A stretch of DNA of 27,667 nt, taken from the NCBI GenBank assembly GCA_964592155.1, contig CAZQDA010000031.1, positions 1 through 27,667 on the forward strand, in the 5' to 3' direction. The position numbers and the translations under genes were made by a program. Position 1 is the first letter of the stretch. Every line of letters starts with the position of its first letter. Source of the DNA: Christensenella sp964592155 (GTDB taxonomy: Bacteria; Bacillota; Clostridia; Christensenellales; Christensenellaceae). Under the pieces are notes generated by a model that was given only the letters and a program-made list of their open reading frames with translations, ran no database searches and was not told the origin of the DNA. Positions 7,586 to 15,815 of the stretch are shown in pieces.

Positions 7586-8632
7586 TCATCCCCTCGTCCG
7601 GTCAGGATTCCTTTCACGGATTGCCGCAATCTCATTTTCAAGCAAATGAAACGATTCCGTCAAAACGGGAGAAAACGAATGATATACCCCATCCATAATC
7701 TTGCGCACCGCTTTTTCATGGGAGTAATGCTTGGTCATGGTCAGATAATCATACTTATGGGCAATTCCTACGGCTTGCGCGCAAATCGGAATCTGATCGC
7801 CGGACAGCCTGTCCGGAAAACCGGAGCCGTCCCATTTTTCATGGTGGTGCCTGCAAATATCATAACAGTCATTCACATAGGCTTTATTCTCGATGCTGCT
7901 CAGCGGTTCGATCAGCTTGCAGCCCTTGACCGTATGCTGCTGCCAGATTTTTTTATCCGTTTCCGAAAGCCTGCCTTCTCTGTTCACAATCGATTCGGGA
8001 ATCAGCAGCTCGCCGATGTCATGGAGAATCGACGCAATGCAAATCGTTTCGATCGATTGCGGCGTAAGCCCGTACTTTTCATCATTATTTTCGTAAACAA
8101 ATTTCAATATTTCTTTGGTATAAAGCCTGACGCGCTGCATATGTTCTTTTGTCTCAGGCGTTTTGGTTTCGAGAACGGATGTCAGCACCGCCACAATAAT
8201 TTCATTGATATTGGAAAGCGTTTCCGATTTTTCTACCAGAACGTTTTCAAGGTCATTCTGGTAGCGAAACAAATCAATCATATTTTTCACACGGCGGCGG
8301 GCCACCTCCGGCGTAAAAGGCTTGCGGATAAAATCAACCGCGCCCATAGAAAGCCCTTTTTCTTCCGCCTCCACAGAATTTTCCGCCGTGATCAGAATCA
8401 CCGGAACATTTTGCAAAAGATTATTAAACTGCATGTATTGGAGCACGTCATACCCGTCCATCTCAGGCATCACAATGTCAAGAAGCACAAGCGCAAACGA
8501 CTGCTCCTCCAAAAGTTCCACCGCCTCTTTTCCACCTGCCGCGCATACCGTATCATATTCAGGCTCGAGCAGCGCTTTCAAAAGCTCGCGGTTTATTTCA
8601 ACGTCATCAACGATCAATAATTTTTCTTTCAT
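7586..8632 (-). CDS. Response regulator with a degenerate HD-GYP output domain
   Basis: The 348-residue protein starts with a receiver domain (KLLIVDDVEINRE; phosphoacceptor D52 in LLDIVMPEMDG; KPF switch lysine near 105). A short helical linker leads to an HD-type domain (about 140-330) resembling HD-GYP cyclic-di-GMP phosphodiesterases: HDIGE at 204-208, HHHEKWDGSGFP around 262-273. Several signature positions differ from canonical HD-GYP: HDxGK is HDIGE, GYP is GFP, and the later D of the vaDxxDA segment is replaced (GIAHKYDYLT). Activity on cyclic di-GMP is therefore uncertain. The ATG at 8632 follows GAGG by 6 bases. It lies 19 bases after the Hpt gene and is the likely phosphoryl acceptor of this relay. 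Confidence 0.88.
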   Translation of the reverse strand: MKEKLLIVDDVEINRELLKALLEPEYDTVCAAGGKEAVELLEEQSFALVLLDIVMPEMDGYDVLQYMQFNNLLQNVPVILITAENSVEAEEKGLSMGAVDFIRKPFTPEVARRRVKNMIDLFRYQNDLENVLVEKSETLSNINEIIVAVLTSVLETKTPETKEHMQRVRLYTKEILKFVYENNDEKYGLTPQSIETICIASILHDIGELLIPESIVNREGRLSETDKKIWQQHTVKGCKLIEPLSSIENKAYVNDCYDICRHHHEKWDGSGFPDRLSGDQIPICAQAVGIAHKYDYLTMTKHYSHEKAVRKIMDGVYHSFSPVLTESFHLLENEIAAIRERNPDRTRG

Positions 8633-8651
8633 CACAGACCTCGCTTACCAT

Positions 8652-8999
8652 CTATTCCACTTCTTCTTCAATGGCCCGCGCCACTTCGCCATGCAGCCGC
8701 TCCGCCTGTTCAATGTCGCGCGCGGTGATCTCTTCTTCTGCGCGAAACTTCCTGCATATTCCCTCGCACGCGTCTGCCAGCCTGTTGATTCCGAGGTTGA
8801 GGCAAACGCCTTTGAGCGTATGCGCCGCACGAAAAACCTCCTCGTCCTGTCCGTTTTGGAACGCATCCTTCAAAAGCTCCATATTATGATCCTGCAAAAA
8901 TTTCTTTAAAAATTTCTGATATAATGCCTCATTTCCACAAAAACGCCTTAGCGCCTCTTCGTACGCAATCCCTGCTTCGCGCATTTTTTCAGCTTCCAT
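8652..8999 (-). CDS. Histidine phosphotransfer (Hpt) protein
   Basis: The 115-residue all-helical protein is a free-standing Hpt domain. The phosphorylated histidine is H60 in RAAHTLKGVCLNLG, the classical HxLKG motif. The remaining length fits a single four-helix bundle (KFLKKFLQDHNMELLKDA before it, a charged amphipathic tail ending in EEEVE after it). It should shuttle phosphate from a receiver domain of the hybrid kinase gene upstream (41-base gap) to the response regulator gene downstream (19-base gap). Gene order and function make a complete phosphorelay. No other role is likely. Confidence 0.92.
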   Translation of the reverse strand: MEAEKMREAGIAYEEALRRFCGNEALYQKFLKKFLQDHNMELLKDAFQNGQDEEVFRAAHTLKGVCLNLGINRLADACEGICRKFRAEEEITARDIEQAERLHGEVARAIEEEVE

Positions 9000-9040
9000 T
9001 TTCCCGCATCCCCTTTTCCGTCAAATCGTGGCTGGTCTTT

Positions 9041-11668
9041 CTACTCTTTATCATACAAAACTTTCTTTAAAGCTGCAAATATAACATCCGGCTCAATGGG
9101 CTTGGACATATGCAGATCCATCCCGCTTTTCAGCGCTTCCATCTCGTCCTCATAAAATGCATTTGCCGTCATCGCAACAATAACAACGCTGCCCCCGTCC
9201 GGATGGCTGCTCTGCCGGATGAGCCTTGCCGCCTCATATCCGCCCATCACAGGCATGTGAACATCCATCAGGATCGCGTCATAATAGCCCTTCGGTGACC
9301 GGACAAACTTTTCCACCGCTATTTTACCATTTTCCGCGGTTTCTACCTTAAAACCAACATGCTTGCAAAGCTCCTCTGCAATTTCAAGATTCAGCTCATT
9401 ATCCTCCGCGATGAGGATTCGTTTTCCCGTGAAATCAAACGGCTCGATTTTGTGTTCCTGCGCCTGCATATCCGCATCGCCTGACGCTCTGCGCAGAATC
9501 TTTGAAACATCCGAAATCATAACCGGCTTCAAAATGAAATCGTCCACTCCGGCCGCCAGCGCTTCGTGCTCCACATTCTTATAATCATATGCCGACATCA
9601 GCACAATATAAATCCCTGCGCCGGCCTCCTTGCGAATCCACTCCGCGGTGTGAATCCCGTCCACATCAGGCATATAAAGATCGACAAGGCATACGTCAAA
9701 GTTTGCGGCGCCGGCCTTATAGAGCCTTACCGCCTCAATGCCGGATTCCACCGCCTGCGCGCGGCAAACGCCCATTTGCCTGCACAGCACCTCAAGATGC
9801 TCCCTCATTTCCGCGTCATCGTCAATAATCAGCACGCTCATCTCTTTGAGGCTTTCCAGCAGTCGATGGCCCTGCTGCACGTCCGGCAGGCCAAGCCATA
9901 CATAAAAAGAAAAGGAGCTGCCCTGACCATATACGCTCTGCACCTCGATGTTTCCGCCCATTGACTCCACCAGCGTTTTACAAAGGGCCATGCCAAGTCC
10001 CGTCCCGCCAAAATTGCGATAGGTGGAGGCCTCCTCCTGCTCAAACGCATCAAACACATGCGGCAGAAATTCCTCTTTCATGCCGATTCCATTGTCCTTC
10101 ACTTTAAATTTGAGGTACACCTGATTGGAGCGCTGCTCAAGCTGGCGCACCGTAATGCGGATCATGCCGCTCTCAGCCGTAAATTTTACAGAGTTGGAGA
10201 GAAAATTTAAAAGCACCTGCTTAATCCTCATTTCGTCTCCCACAACCATATCCTGCGTAATGTTCTTGAGTACCACGTCAAAACGCTGCTGCTTTTCTTC
10301 CGCCTTGGGCTGAATGAGCGCCGCAATTTCTCCCAGCATTTCATTCAGGCTAAATTCCTTTTTCTCAATCTCCAGCTTCCCGCTCTCGATCTTTGACATA
10401 TCAAGCACATTATTGATCAGTTCCAGCAAATGTACGGACGCCATATTGATTTTTTTTATACATCCTTCCGCTTTCTGCCTGTCTTGAAGCGAATATTCCA
10501 GTACGCGCGTCATGCCAATAATCGCATTCATCGGCGTGCGTATCTCGTGACTCATGCGCGACAAAAATTCTCGCTGGGCAACATTCGCGCTTTCCGCACG
10601 CTTAAGCGCTGATTTTAACATGCGCTGCGCGGTCTTATATTCCGTAAGGTCGTTTGTCATCAGAACATATTTTGCAACCCGCCCGTTCTCAAAAATAGGA
10701 TAACGCTTGCTTACCATTTCTTTTTTGAATCCCGTAACCGGATCAATCATCTGATAACCGCGCTCCAATATTTCAGAAGAATCTTTCTCCAGCAGCAAAC
10801 TGGCCCGCCTGAAATTTTCTTCATCAAAATAAGCGCGTGATATTTCCATATTCTTTTTGTATTCTTCCGGATCGAGTCCCAAAATCCGTTGAGAATTATC
10901 ACTCAAATATTCCAGTTTTTGGTTGACGCAGTCATAGACCATAAATACCGCGTCCACATTTTCGGAAATAATGCTAAACAGCATATTATTGTGATAGATG
11001 TCCGCGTTCCGCCTGCTGATCGTGCGCACGCTTAAGATGGAAATGAGCAGCGCAAGCCCGACCAAAATCCCGCCCCATATGATTGCCGTTCGGTTGGTTT
11101 GTTCATTGAGCAAATAGGATTCCTGCACATAGTCACCCATCGTCTGCTGGGAATGATCGATGATTGTTTCCGCAAGCTCCGCTGCCTTGCGATAGAGCGG
11201 AAACACTTCGCCGTACAATAAGTCTTCCGCCTGCCCAGCCTGCCCTCTTTCAATCAGCCCGATGGCCTGGTCATGCACCTGCTGAATCTGTCCGGAATAC
11301 TGATAAAGCTCTTCTATCGTTTGCTTATCGCCCTGATATCCGTTTAAAAGTATATCCTTAAGCGCCGAGCGTTCCTCACGACACGCATACATCTGTTCCA
11401 AAAACTCCCGCTTGCTCTGCTCACTCCCTTCATCATTCAAAAGGCTTAACAAAACATTACGCTCAAACACAATGTTAAAACGCATTTTCCACGCGGCATC
11501 ATTCACCGCGTAAGGCTTTTTATAAATCTCACTCGTATAGTTTGCCAGATGATCCGTATTTGCGATCATCATGCCCGTAAAGGAGGCGACCCCCACCGAT
11601 ATCACAACAACCGCCGCAATCAAAAGTGCATTGATATTCCTAAGACTCCACCGTTTTTTGCGCCTCAT
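9041..11668 (-). CDS. Hybrid sensor histidine kinase with two receiver domains
   Basis: The 875-residue membrane protein has a transmembrane segment at about 13-35, an extracytoplasmic helical sensor region (40-190) resembling a four-helix bundle, and a second transmembrane segment at about 195-215. A PAS domain follows (225-345: SENVDAVFMVYD, LEYLSDNSQRILG), then HisKA with H374 in SHEIRTPMNAIIG, and an HATPase with the N box near 488, KDNGIGM at 524-530 and GGTGLGMALC near 554. Two receivers end the protein, with phosphoacceptors D663 (LVDLYMPDVDG) and D802 (MDVHMPVMGG). Both receivers keep the acidic pocket (DDD, ED). The ATG at 11668 follows AAGGG. It starts the operon with the Hpt and HD-type regulator genes. 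The signal is unknown. Confidence 0.95.
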   Translation of the reverse strand: MRRKKRWSLRNINALLIAAVVVISVGVASFTGMMIANTDHLANYTSEIYKKPYAVNDAAWKMRFNIVFERNVLLSLLNDEGSEQSKREFLEQMYACREERSALKDILLNGYQGDKQTIEELYQYSGQIQQVHDQAIGLIERGQAGQAEDLLYGEVFPLYRKAAELAETIIDHSQQTMGDYVQESYLLNEQTNRTAIIWGGILVGLALLISILSVRTISRRNADIYHNNMLFSIISENVDAVFMVYDCVNQKLEYLSDNSQRILGLDPEEYKKNMEISRAYFDEENFRRASLLLEKDSSEILERGYQMIDPVTGFKKEMVSKRYPIFENGRVAKYVLMTNDLTEYKTAQRMLKSALKRAESANVAQREFLSRMSHEIRTPMNAIIGMTRVLEYSLQDRQKAEGCIKKINMASVHLLELINNVLDMSKIESGKLEIEKKEFSLNEMLGEIAALIQPKAEEKQQRFDVVLKNITQDMVVGDEMRIKQVLLNFLSNSVKFTAESGMIRITVRQLEQRSNQVYLKFKVKDNGIGMKEEFLPHVFDAFEQEEASTYRNFGGTGLGMALCKTLVESMGGNIEVQSVYGQGSSFSFYVWLGLPDVQQGHRLLESLKEMSVLIIDDDAEMREHLEVLCRQMGVCRAQAVESGIEAVRLYKAGAANFDVCLVDLYMPDVDGIHTAEWIRKEAGAGIYIVLMSAYDYKNVEHEALAAGVDDFILKPVMISDVSKILRRASGDADMQAQEHKIEPFDFTGKRILIAEDNELNLEIAEELCKHVGFKVETAENGKIAVEKFVRSPKGYYDAILMDVHMPVMGGYEAARLIRQSSHPDGGSVVIVAMTANAFYEDEMEALKSGMDLHMSKPIEPDVIFAALKKVLYDKE

Positions 11669-11685
11669 AACATACCCTTGCCCCT

Positions 11686-11714
11686 ATCGTAAATATATAT
11701 GCCTAAAATCTCAA
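11686..11714 (-). promoter_or_regulatory. Candidate promoter of the phosphorelay operon
   Basis: On the minus strand TTGAGA (complement of 11709-11714) and TACGAT (complement of 11686-11691) are 17 bases apart, a moderate sigma-A match. The -10 box lies 17 bases before the kinase ATG, so the leader would be very short, though it still includes the AAGGG ribosome binding site. Confidence 0.35.
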
Positions 11715-11722
11715 AAATATTC

Positions 11723-12409
11723 CTAAAATCCCATATAAAGCAAATAAAGTCCCAGCGCGAGGATCACCGCGCCAAGAACCACCTTGATTACCTTACTGGC
11801 CTTCTCGAATTTTCCGGAGGAACTGATTTGATTGACAGCGCCAATCCCCGCTCCCACGGCAATAATCAAAATACTGTTTCCAATCGAATATGTGGTCAGC
11901 ATCAGCACGCCCACGCCGATTCCGACTCCGCTCGAAATCACGGCAAGGATGGCTGCCAAAACGGGCGTAACGCACGGCGATGCAAATGCTCCGCCCAAAA
12001 GGCCCAGCAAAAATGCGCCCAGTCCGCCTTTTTTGGTCGTTGTCTGACGAACGCCGCAGGATGGGAATATCTTAATCACATCCCACATCACAAGCGCCAT
12101 AAAAACCATCAACGCCCCCAGAATCAGATACCACCATCCGCCCATGACGTTCATATACTGTCCCAGCGCAGCCAAAACGCTGCCGATCACAGTAAACGTA
12201 ACCGTCATTCCAAGGCAAAACAGCAGCGAATAGAAGACCGCTGTTTTGCGTCCGGTTCCGATGCCTCCCACATAGCTGATCACAAGCGGAAACGTGGACA
12301 GCGAACACGGCGTGAGCGAAGTCAATATTCCCGCAAGCAATGCAATCAACGGGCCGATCCATATGTTTTGCGAAATCATCTCACCAAATTGCGTCAAAAT
12401 TTCAGTCAT
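11723..12409 (-). CDS. ccdA: CcdA/DsbD-type membrane thiol-disulfide reductant transporter
   Basis: The 228-residue protein has six hydrophobic segments and the two cysteine motifs of the CcdA/DsbD-beta family: LTPCSLSTFPL near residue 33 and ASPCVTPVLAA near 148. These cysteines pass electrons from cytoplasmic thioredoxin across the membrane. An additional cysteine in FPSCGVRQ sits in a loop. The start codon overlaps the stop codon of the upstream thioredoxin-like gene (ATGA), so the two are translationally coupled, and the partner is almost certainly that anchored thioredoxin: together they form a split DsbD. The downstream target (cytochrome maturation, disulfide repair or a peroxiredoxin) cannot be read from the window, and no cytochrome c gene is present. 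Confidence 0.9.
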   Translation of the reverse strand: MTEILTQFGEMISQNIWIGPLIALLAGILTSLTPCSLSTFPLVISYVGGIGTGRKTAVFYSLLFCLGMTVTFTVIGSVLAALGQYMNVMGGWWYLILGALMVFMALVMWDVIKIFPSCGVRQTTTKKGGLGAFLLGLLGGAFASPCVTPVLAAILAVISSGVGIGVGVLMLTTYSIGNSILIIAVGAGIGAVNQISSSGKFEKASKVIKVVLGAVILALGLYLLYMGF

Positions 12410-12843
12410 GAAACTTTCTCCAGTGATTGATCAATGAACTCTTTCATAACTTCTTTTGTAGTCGCCCCATTCAAATACAAAAGCGGATTGCCATCGCTGT
12501 CCATAGTCAGATAAAAGGGTACGCTGGCCGCGCCAAAATACGCCGCAATTTCCGGCTGATCGTCAACATCGACCGTCACAAAGTTAATCTTTCCCGTATA
12601 CTCCTGCCTAAACTGCTCAATCGCCGGTTCCATTTCCTTGCAGTAAGGGCACCAGTCCGCGGTAAAATCAATAAAAACAGGCAGGCCCTCCTGCCTCCAC
12701 TGCTCGATTGCCTGCTGTGGTTGCTGAATTCGATCCGCCTTATTTTCTTCTGTTGTTTTTAAGACAAAGATACAAAAAATAAGTAACGCAACTGCCGTTA
12801 CGATGATTACTTTTCCTGTCGTTTTTGCAAAAAACTGTTTCAT
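12406..12843 (-). CDS. Membrane-anchored thioredoxin-like protein
   Basis: The 145-residue protein has an N-terminal basic stretch and one hydrophobic segment (about 11-28, VIIVTAVALLIFCIFVL), a signal anchor that would place the rest outside the membrane. A thioredoxin fold follows, with FIDFTADWCPYCKEMEP carrying the CxxC active site as CPYC and the cis-proline segment SVPFYLTMD. The ATG at 12843 follows AGAGGGG at 5 bases; an upstream in-frame extension lacks a ribosome binding site. It overlaps the ccdA-like gene by 4 bases and should receive electrons from that protein. CPYC is a glutaredoxin-type active site rather than the CGPC of thioredoxin. Confidence 0.9.
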   Translation of the reverse strand: MKQFFAKTTGKVIIVTAVALLIFCIFVLKTTEENKADRIQQPQQAIEQWRQEGLPVFIDFTADWCPYCKEMEPAIEQFRQEYTGKINFVTVDVDDQPEIAAYFGAASVPFYLTMDSDGNPLLYLNGATTKEVMKEFIDQSLEKVS

Positions 12844-12869
12844 GCACCCCTCTTTAATCAAAATGAAAT

Positions 12870-12885
12870 AATAATCCGGATTATT
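12870..12885. promoter_or_regulatory. Perfect 16-base palindrome upstream of the thioredoxin-ccdA pair
   Basis: AATAATCCGGATTATT is perfectly self-complementary and lies 26 bases before the thioredoxin-like start codon, where a dimeric repressor could act on the promoter or leader. I cannot assign a regulator. No clear promoter boxes are visible next to it. Confidence 0.35.
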
Positions 12886-12921
12886 CATAAACCCGCCGGG
12901 CCAACCGCTAACATTTTTTTC

Positions 12922-12953
12922 AAAAAAAGAAGACACAGAAAACCTGTGTCTTC
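12922..12953 (-). terminator. Terminator of the hydS-spoIIE-tnpB-like transcript
   Basis: GAAGACACAG (12929-12938) pairs perfectly with CTGTGTCTTC (12944-12953), loop of 5. On the minus strand it is followed by T7 (complement of 12922-12928), a strong intrinsic terminator about 117 bases after the TnpB-like stop codon. Confidence 0.92.
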
Positions 12954-13070
12954 GGGTCAGATAGCTGCTCTTTTACGCAAAACGCGCTCCGCTCGGCGGA
13001 TGTTTGCCCGGGGCAGGCCATGCAGGCAGGCCCCCGTGCAACGACGCGGCAGCAAAATGCGCCGTATAAA
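12954..13070 (-). ncRNA. Structured 3' region of the TnpB-like gene; candidate guide RNA
   Basis: Between the TnpB-like stop codon and the terminator the minus-strand RNA is non-coding, GC-rich and can fold: GGGGC/GCCCC around a GCCTGCC-containing core, TCCGC-CGA-GCGGA, and CGC-GTTTT-GCG. It is followed by about 20 less structured bases (AAAAGAGCAGCTATCTGACC) before the terminator hairpin. TnpB and TldR proteins use an RNA encoded at or just after the 3' end of their gene, with the guide at the RNA 3' end. Position and structure fit, but a plain structured 3' UTR would look similar. Confidence 0.25.
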
Positions 13071-14642
13071 CTAAGTTACATCAATCACGGCAATCTCTTT
13101 GCGCACATCCTTTACGCGCAAAAACCGTTTTTGGAAACTGATCTTTTTTGCATCTTTTTTCTCCATGGGAAGAACGCCTTGCCGTAAGTCCGCCGCCATT
13201 TTTTCGATCATCTCATAAAAATCCGCAATCCCCTGCTGGGTCGCCTGCGCGCGGTATCTGATTCCCAATATTTTGTTTTCGATCAAAATTTCGCCAGCCT
13301 CCTGCCTTGCATAAAAAAGCAAAGCCGCGCTGCCGTACTGGATCAGCCTGCGCGCCGCGTTGCGGGGGCCAATATGCTCGAGCGTATCCGAAAATCCGCA
13401 CCGCAGGCACATCATCCTCGCCCCTGAAAACCTGTTGCGAAAGGAATTTCTTCCACAGCGCGGACACGTATAAAAAATACCGCGCGGGCTTACCAAAACA
13501 GGCTTTCCCAGCCCTGCCGCCTCTGTCTTATACAGCACGACGGATATCAATTTGTTAAATTCTCCAGAGGTCAGCTGCGCCCGCTCTTCGCCGTTTGACA
13601 GCCTGTCCCCGATTCCCCCAAGCTTATAGGTAATCACCGTGCTTTGATACTGCTGCGCAATTCCTACCAGACCATTTGCAAGGGCGTGCATGCCATTCTT
13701 GCTGTGAAAGCTGCTTGCCTTTGGTATCCTTCCCTTGGCTACAGGAGTTCCGTCGCGGTCGCATACCGCATAGCATACCGCGCCCGAAATGCCGCGCGTA
13801 ATGCCCATATAAGTTTCGCTCTTGACCATCTGCGGGCAGTCACACGCCACATTGATCGAAAGATAGTATTTCCCTTCCTTGCATAAAAGCCGCGCCGTTT
13901 TAAAAATAGATGGATTTTCGAGGCCCTCCATAAGGATCTTTTGCTGCCGCTTTCCAAACGACAGCGGAACCACAAGGTATCGCTCGCGCCGGTTATCCTC
14001 CGCCAGCAATTCCCTGTCCTTTGTCACGTACCTCAGCGTTGTATTTTTTCGTTCAATCCCACCGCGACGCCGTTCATCCTTTACGCCCAAAAGATACAGC
14101 TTTGCATAAAACCGATTTGTGCGCTCGTCATAAAGCAGACAATAATCACGATTTTTGGCGTACCTGCCAAAGAAAACCGGCTTCTTAAGACGCAGGGACG
14201 CATAAAGCCTTGCAAGTCCGCTCTCCAAATCCTTTTTGCTTATCTTGTTTTCTTCAAACTGCTCCAGTAGTTCTCTGAATTTTTCCTGAAACGCTTCGTC
14301 TTCCAGCATTCCATGCGGGTAACGCGCTGTTTTTTGCGCTTTTCGCAGGGAAAGCCACGCAATCATAGACATCGCATAATCCAGCTTGAGCGCGTCCTTA
14401 AACGGCTGCACGCCAAACTGGTTTAACTCTTCCATCAGTTCCTTTTGCAGCAGCGCGGTAATGCGGCGTGTTAAAAATCCGCCGCCCGATTTCATTTTTT
14501 CCAGAATTGGCTCGACATTTTGCCTTGTATGCTCAAATAAATAAGAGAGCGCTTTATTATAGCGATAAATCGCATCGTCGATCAATGCCTTTTTCTCCGC
14601 AGTCGGCTTGTGAAGCTGCAAAACGATTGTTTTGATCACCAT
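13071..14642 (-). CDS. TnpB-like protein lacking RuvC catalytic residues (TldR-like candidate)
   Basis: The 523-residue protein opens like TnpB (KTIVLQLHKPTAEKKALIDDA) and keeps the late core segment FNKLISVVLYKTEAAGL plus a zinc ribbon with C393, C396, C412 and C415. The RuvC acids look lost. GIDxG reads GITRG (280-284, Thr at the Asp position), the RuvC-II glutamate position in VITYKLGGI is Tyr339, and DxNAA reads PRNAA (426-430). About 90 residues follow the last motif, longer than usual. The ATG directly abuts the spoIIE-like stop codon (TAAATG), so translation is probably coupled. I see no TnpA gene or element ends. TnpB fold: fairly sure. Loss of cleavage and RNA-guided repression: inference from the known nuclease-dead TldR proteins. 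Confidence 0.8.
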   Translation of the reverse strand: MVIKTIVLQLHKPTAEKKALIDDAIYRYNKALSYLFEHTRQNVEPILEKMKSGGGFLTRRITALLQKELMEELNQFGVQPFKDALKLDYAMSMIAWLSLRKAQKTARYPHGMLEDEAFQEKFRELLEQFEENKISKKDLESGLARLYASLRLKKPVFFGRYAKNRDYCLLYDERTNRFYAKLYLLGVKDERRRGGIERKNTTLRYVTKDRELLAEDNRRERYLVVPLSFGKRQQKILMEGLENPSIFKTARLLCKEGKYYLSINVACDCPQMVKSETYMGITRGISGAVCYAVCDRDGTPVAKGRIPKASSFHSKNGMHALANGLVGIAQQYQSTVITYKLGGIGDRLSNGEERAQLTSGEFNKLISVVLYKTEAAGLGKPVLVSPRGIFYTCPRCGRNSFRNRFSGARMMCLRCGFSDTLEHIGPRNAARRLIQYGSAALLFYARQEAGEILIENKILGIRYRAQATQQGIADFYEMIEKMAADLRQGVLPMEKKDAKKISFQKRFLRVKDVRKEIAVIDVT

Positions 14643-15815
14643 TTAGCAATACTCTACTTCCACATCTTTTCCCATCCGCTGCAGCAATCTGGAAATATCC
14701 TTCACCATCCGCAGCTTCAGGCTCAGGTCAATGGGCAGATCCGGATTTTGATGAGCCGGATTTGCCGCGCGTCCCACAATGAAGTGCGCCTTGGTGCAGT
14801 CCTCCAGCAAAAGCTTTGCAAGCTTCGATGCGCCGTCCTGCCCAAATAGCTGAAATAAATCCTCCATCCGGCTCTCTTCGGATAGATAGGTCGTCATGAT
14901 CTCATAGGTTTTGGCAAGCGTCACAACGCCCTCTGTCACAAGATCGATTCCCTCAATCGTGCCCACAGGCGGAACGCCCGGATCTCTGTAGTCAAGCTTT
15001 ACGCGCAGCTCACGCCCGGAAATACGGCTTACAATCTGCGAGGTTGTGCCGCCGCACACCACCTTCATGCCGTCCACACCGAGAAGCCTCCCGACAATCT
15101 CTTCATCGCGGGCAGAATCCACCGGCGGCCCTACCATAATATGCGCGGGCCGCGCGTGCCTGACCCGCGTGGTCACAAACGTCGTATCGTCGCCGGGCTT
15201 GTTGTCATAAAGCGAATTGCACGCCGACAGCATCAGCTTTGTCATCGCGCGCGCAGGCATTTCCTTTTGATAGGCGCGGCAGGCATATTCCACAATATTA
15301 TCCCGCTGCCAGCCAAAGTTCAGGGTTTGCCCAACGCCAGCGTGAATCGCGCCGTCCGAAAAAGCGACGCACATATCGCCTTCCTTCATCACAAAACGGC
15401 TTTCAAGTATCTTTTTATCGCCGATCTCTATTTCCGTCTTTTCGATGGGCAGTTCTTTTCCATTGCGCAGGATAATGACCTGCGGGTTGTCAAACTCCAT
15501 CAGGTGCGCCTCCCCGTTTACATTCACCCGCAGGATGGTGAACGTGCAGTACGCAAGCCCGCGCACCGCGCACACCGGAAGCGTGGAAGCCATCGTTTCT
15601 ACCGTCTCATAGATATCCGCCCCCTCTGAGATCATGGTGGCCGCAATTTTGCTGGAAAGCGTGGAGAGGATATTCGCTTTCACGCCGCTCCCAAGACCGT
15701 CCGCAAGCACAATCGTCGTAAAGTCGCCCTTGCGCACAATCTCCACCTTATCTCCACACAGCTCTTCGCCGTATTTAAACAGGCTTTCGTTGCTGGTTTC
15801 AATAAATACGCTCAT
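14643..15815 (-). CDS. SpoIIE/PP2C-type protein phosphatase linked to a sensory hydrogenase
   Basis: The 390-residue protein has an N-terminal PP2C/SpoIIE phosphatase domain (about 1-220). The metal-binding aspartates are visible in LADGLGSG (D39), FSDGAIHAG (D154) and PGDDTTFV (D209-D210). The remaining 170 residues include GGTTSQIVSRI and VEYC at the end; I do not recognise them as a named domain. It is soluble. The ATG at 15815 follows AGGAG by 7 bases and overlaps the end of the sensory hydrogenase gene by 17 bases. Phosphatases of this kind occur next to PAS-containing [FeFe]-hydrogenases and are thought to act as output of the hydrogen signal; the substrate here is unknown. The TnpB-like gene follows without a gap. 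Confidence 0.88.
   Translation of the reverse strand: MSVFIETSNESLFKYGEELCGDKVEIVRKGDFTTIVLADGLGSGVKANILSTLSSKIAATMISEGADIYETVETMASTLPVCAVRGLAYCTFTILRVNVNGEAHLMEFDNPQVIILRNGKELPIEKTEIEIGDKKILESRFVMKEGDMCVAFSDGAIHAGVGQTLNFGWQRDNIVEYACRAYQKEMPARAMTKLMLSACNSLYDNKPGDDTTFVTTRVRHARPAHIMVGPPVDSARDEEIVGRLLGVDGMKVVCGGTTSQIVSRISGRELRVKLDYRDPGVPPVGTIEGIDLVTEGVVTLAKTYEIMTTYLSEESRMEDLFQLFGQDGASKLAKLLLEDCTKAHFIVGRAANPAHQNPDLPIDLSLKLRMVKDISRLLQRMGKDVEVEYC

Noticed and set aside
7478..8620. 380-codon plus-strand open frame
   Set aside because: It is antisense to the HD-type response regulator and shares its codon pattern; the minus-strand protein has clear domain motifs and this frame has none.
13071..14642. 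Active IS200/IS605 insertion sequence
   Set aside because: There is no TnpA-like gene and I see no element ends; the gene abuts an operon partner and its catalytic motifs are altered.
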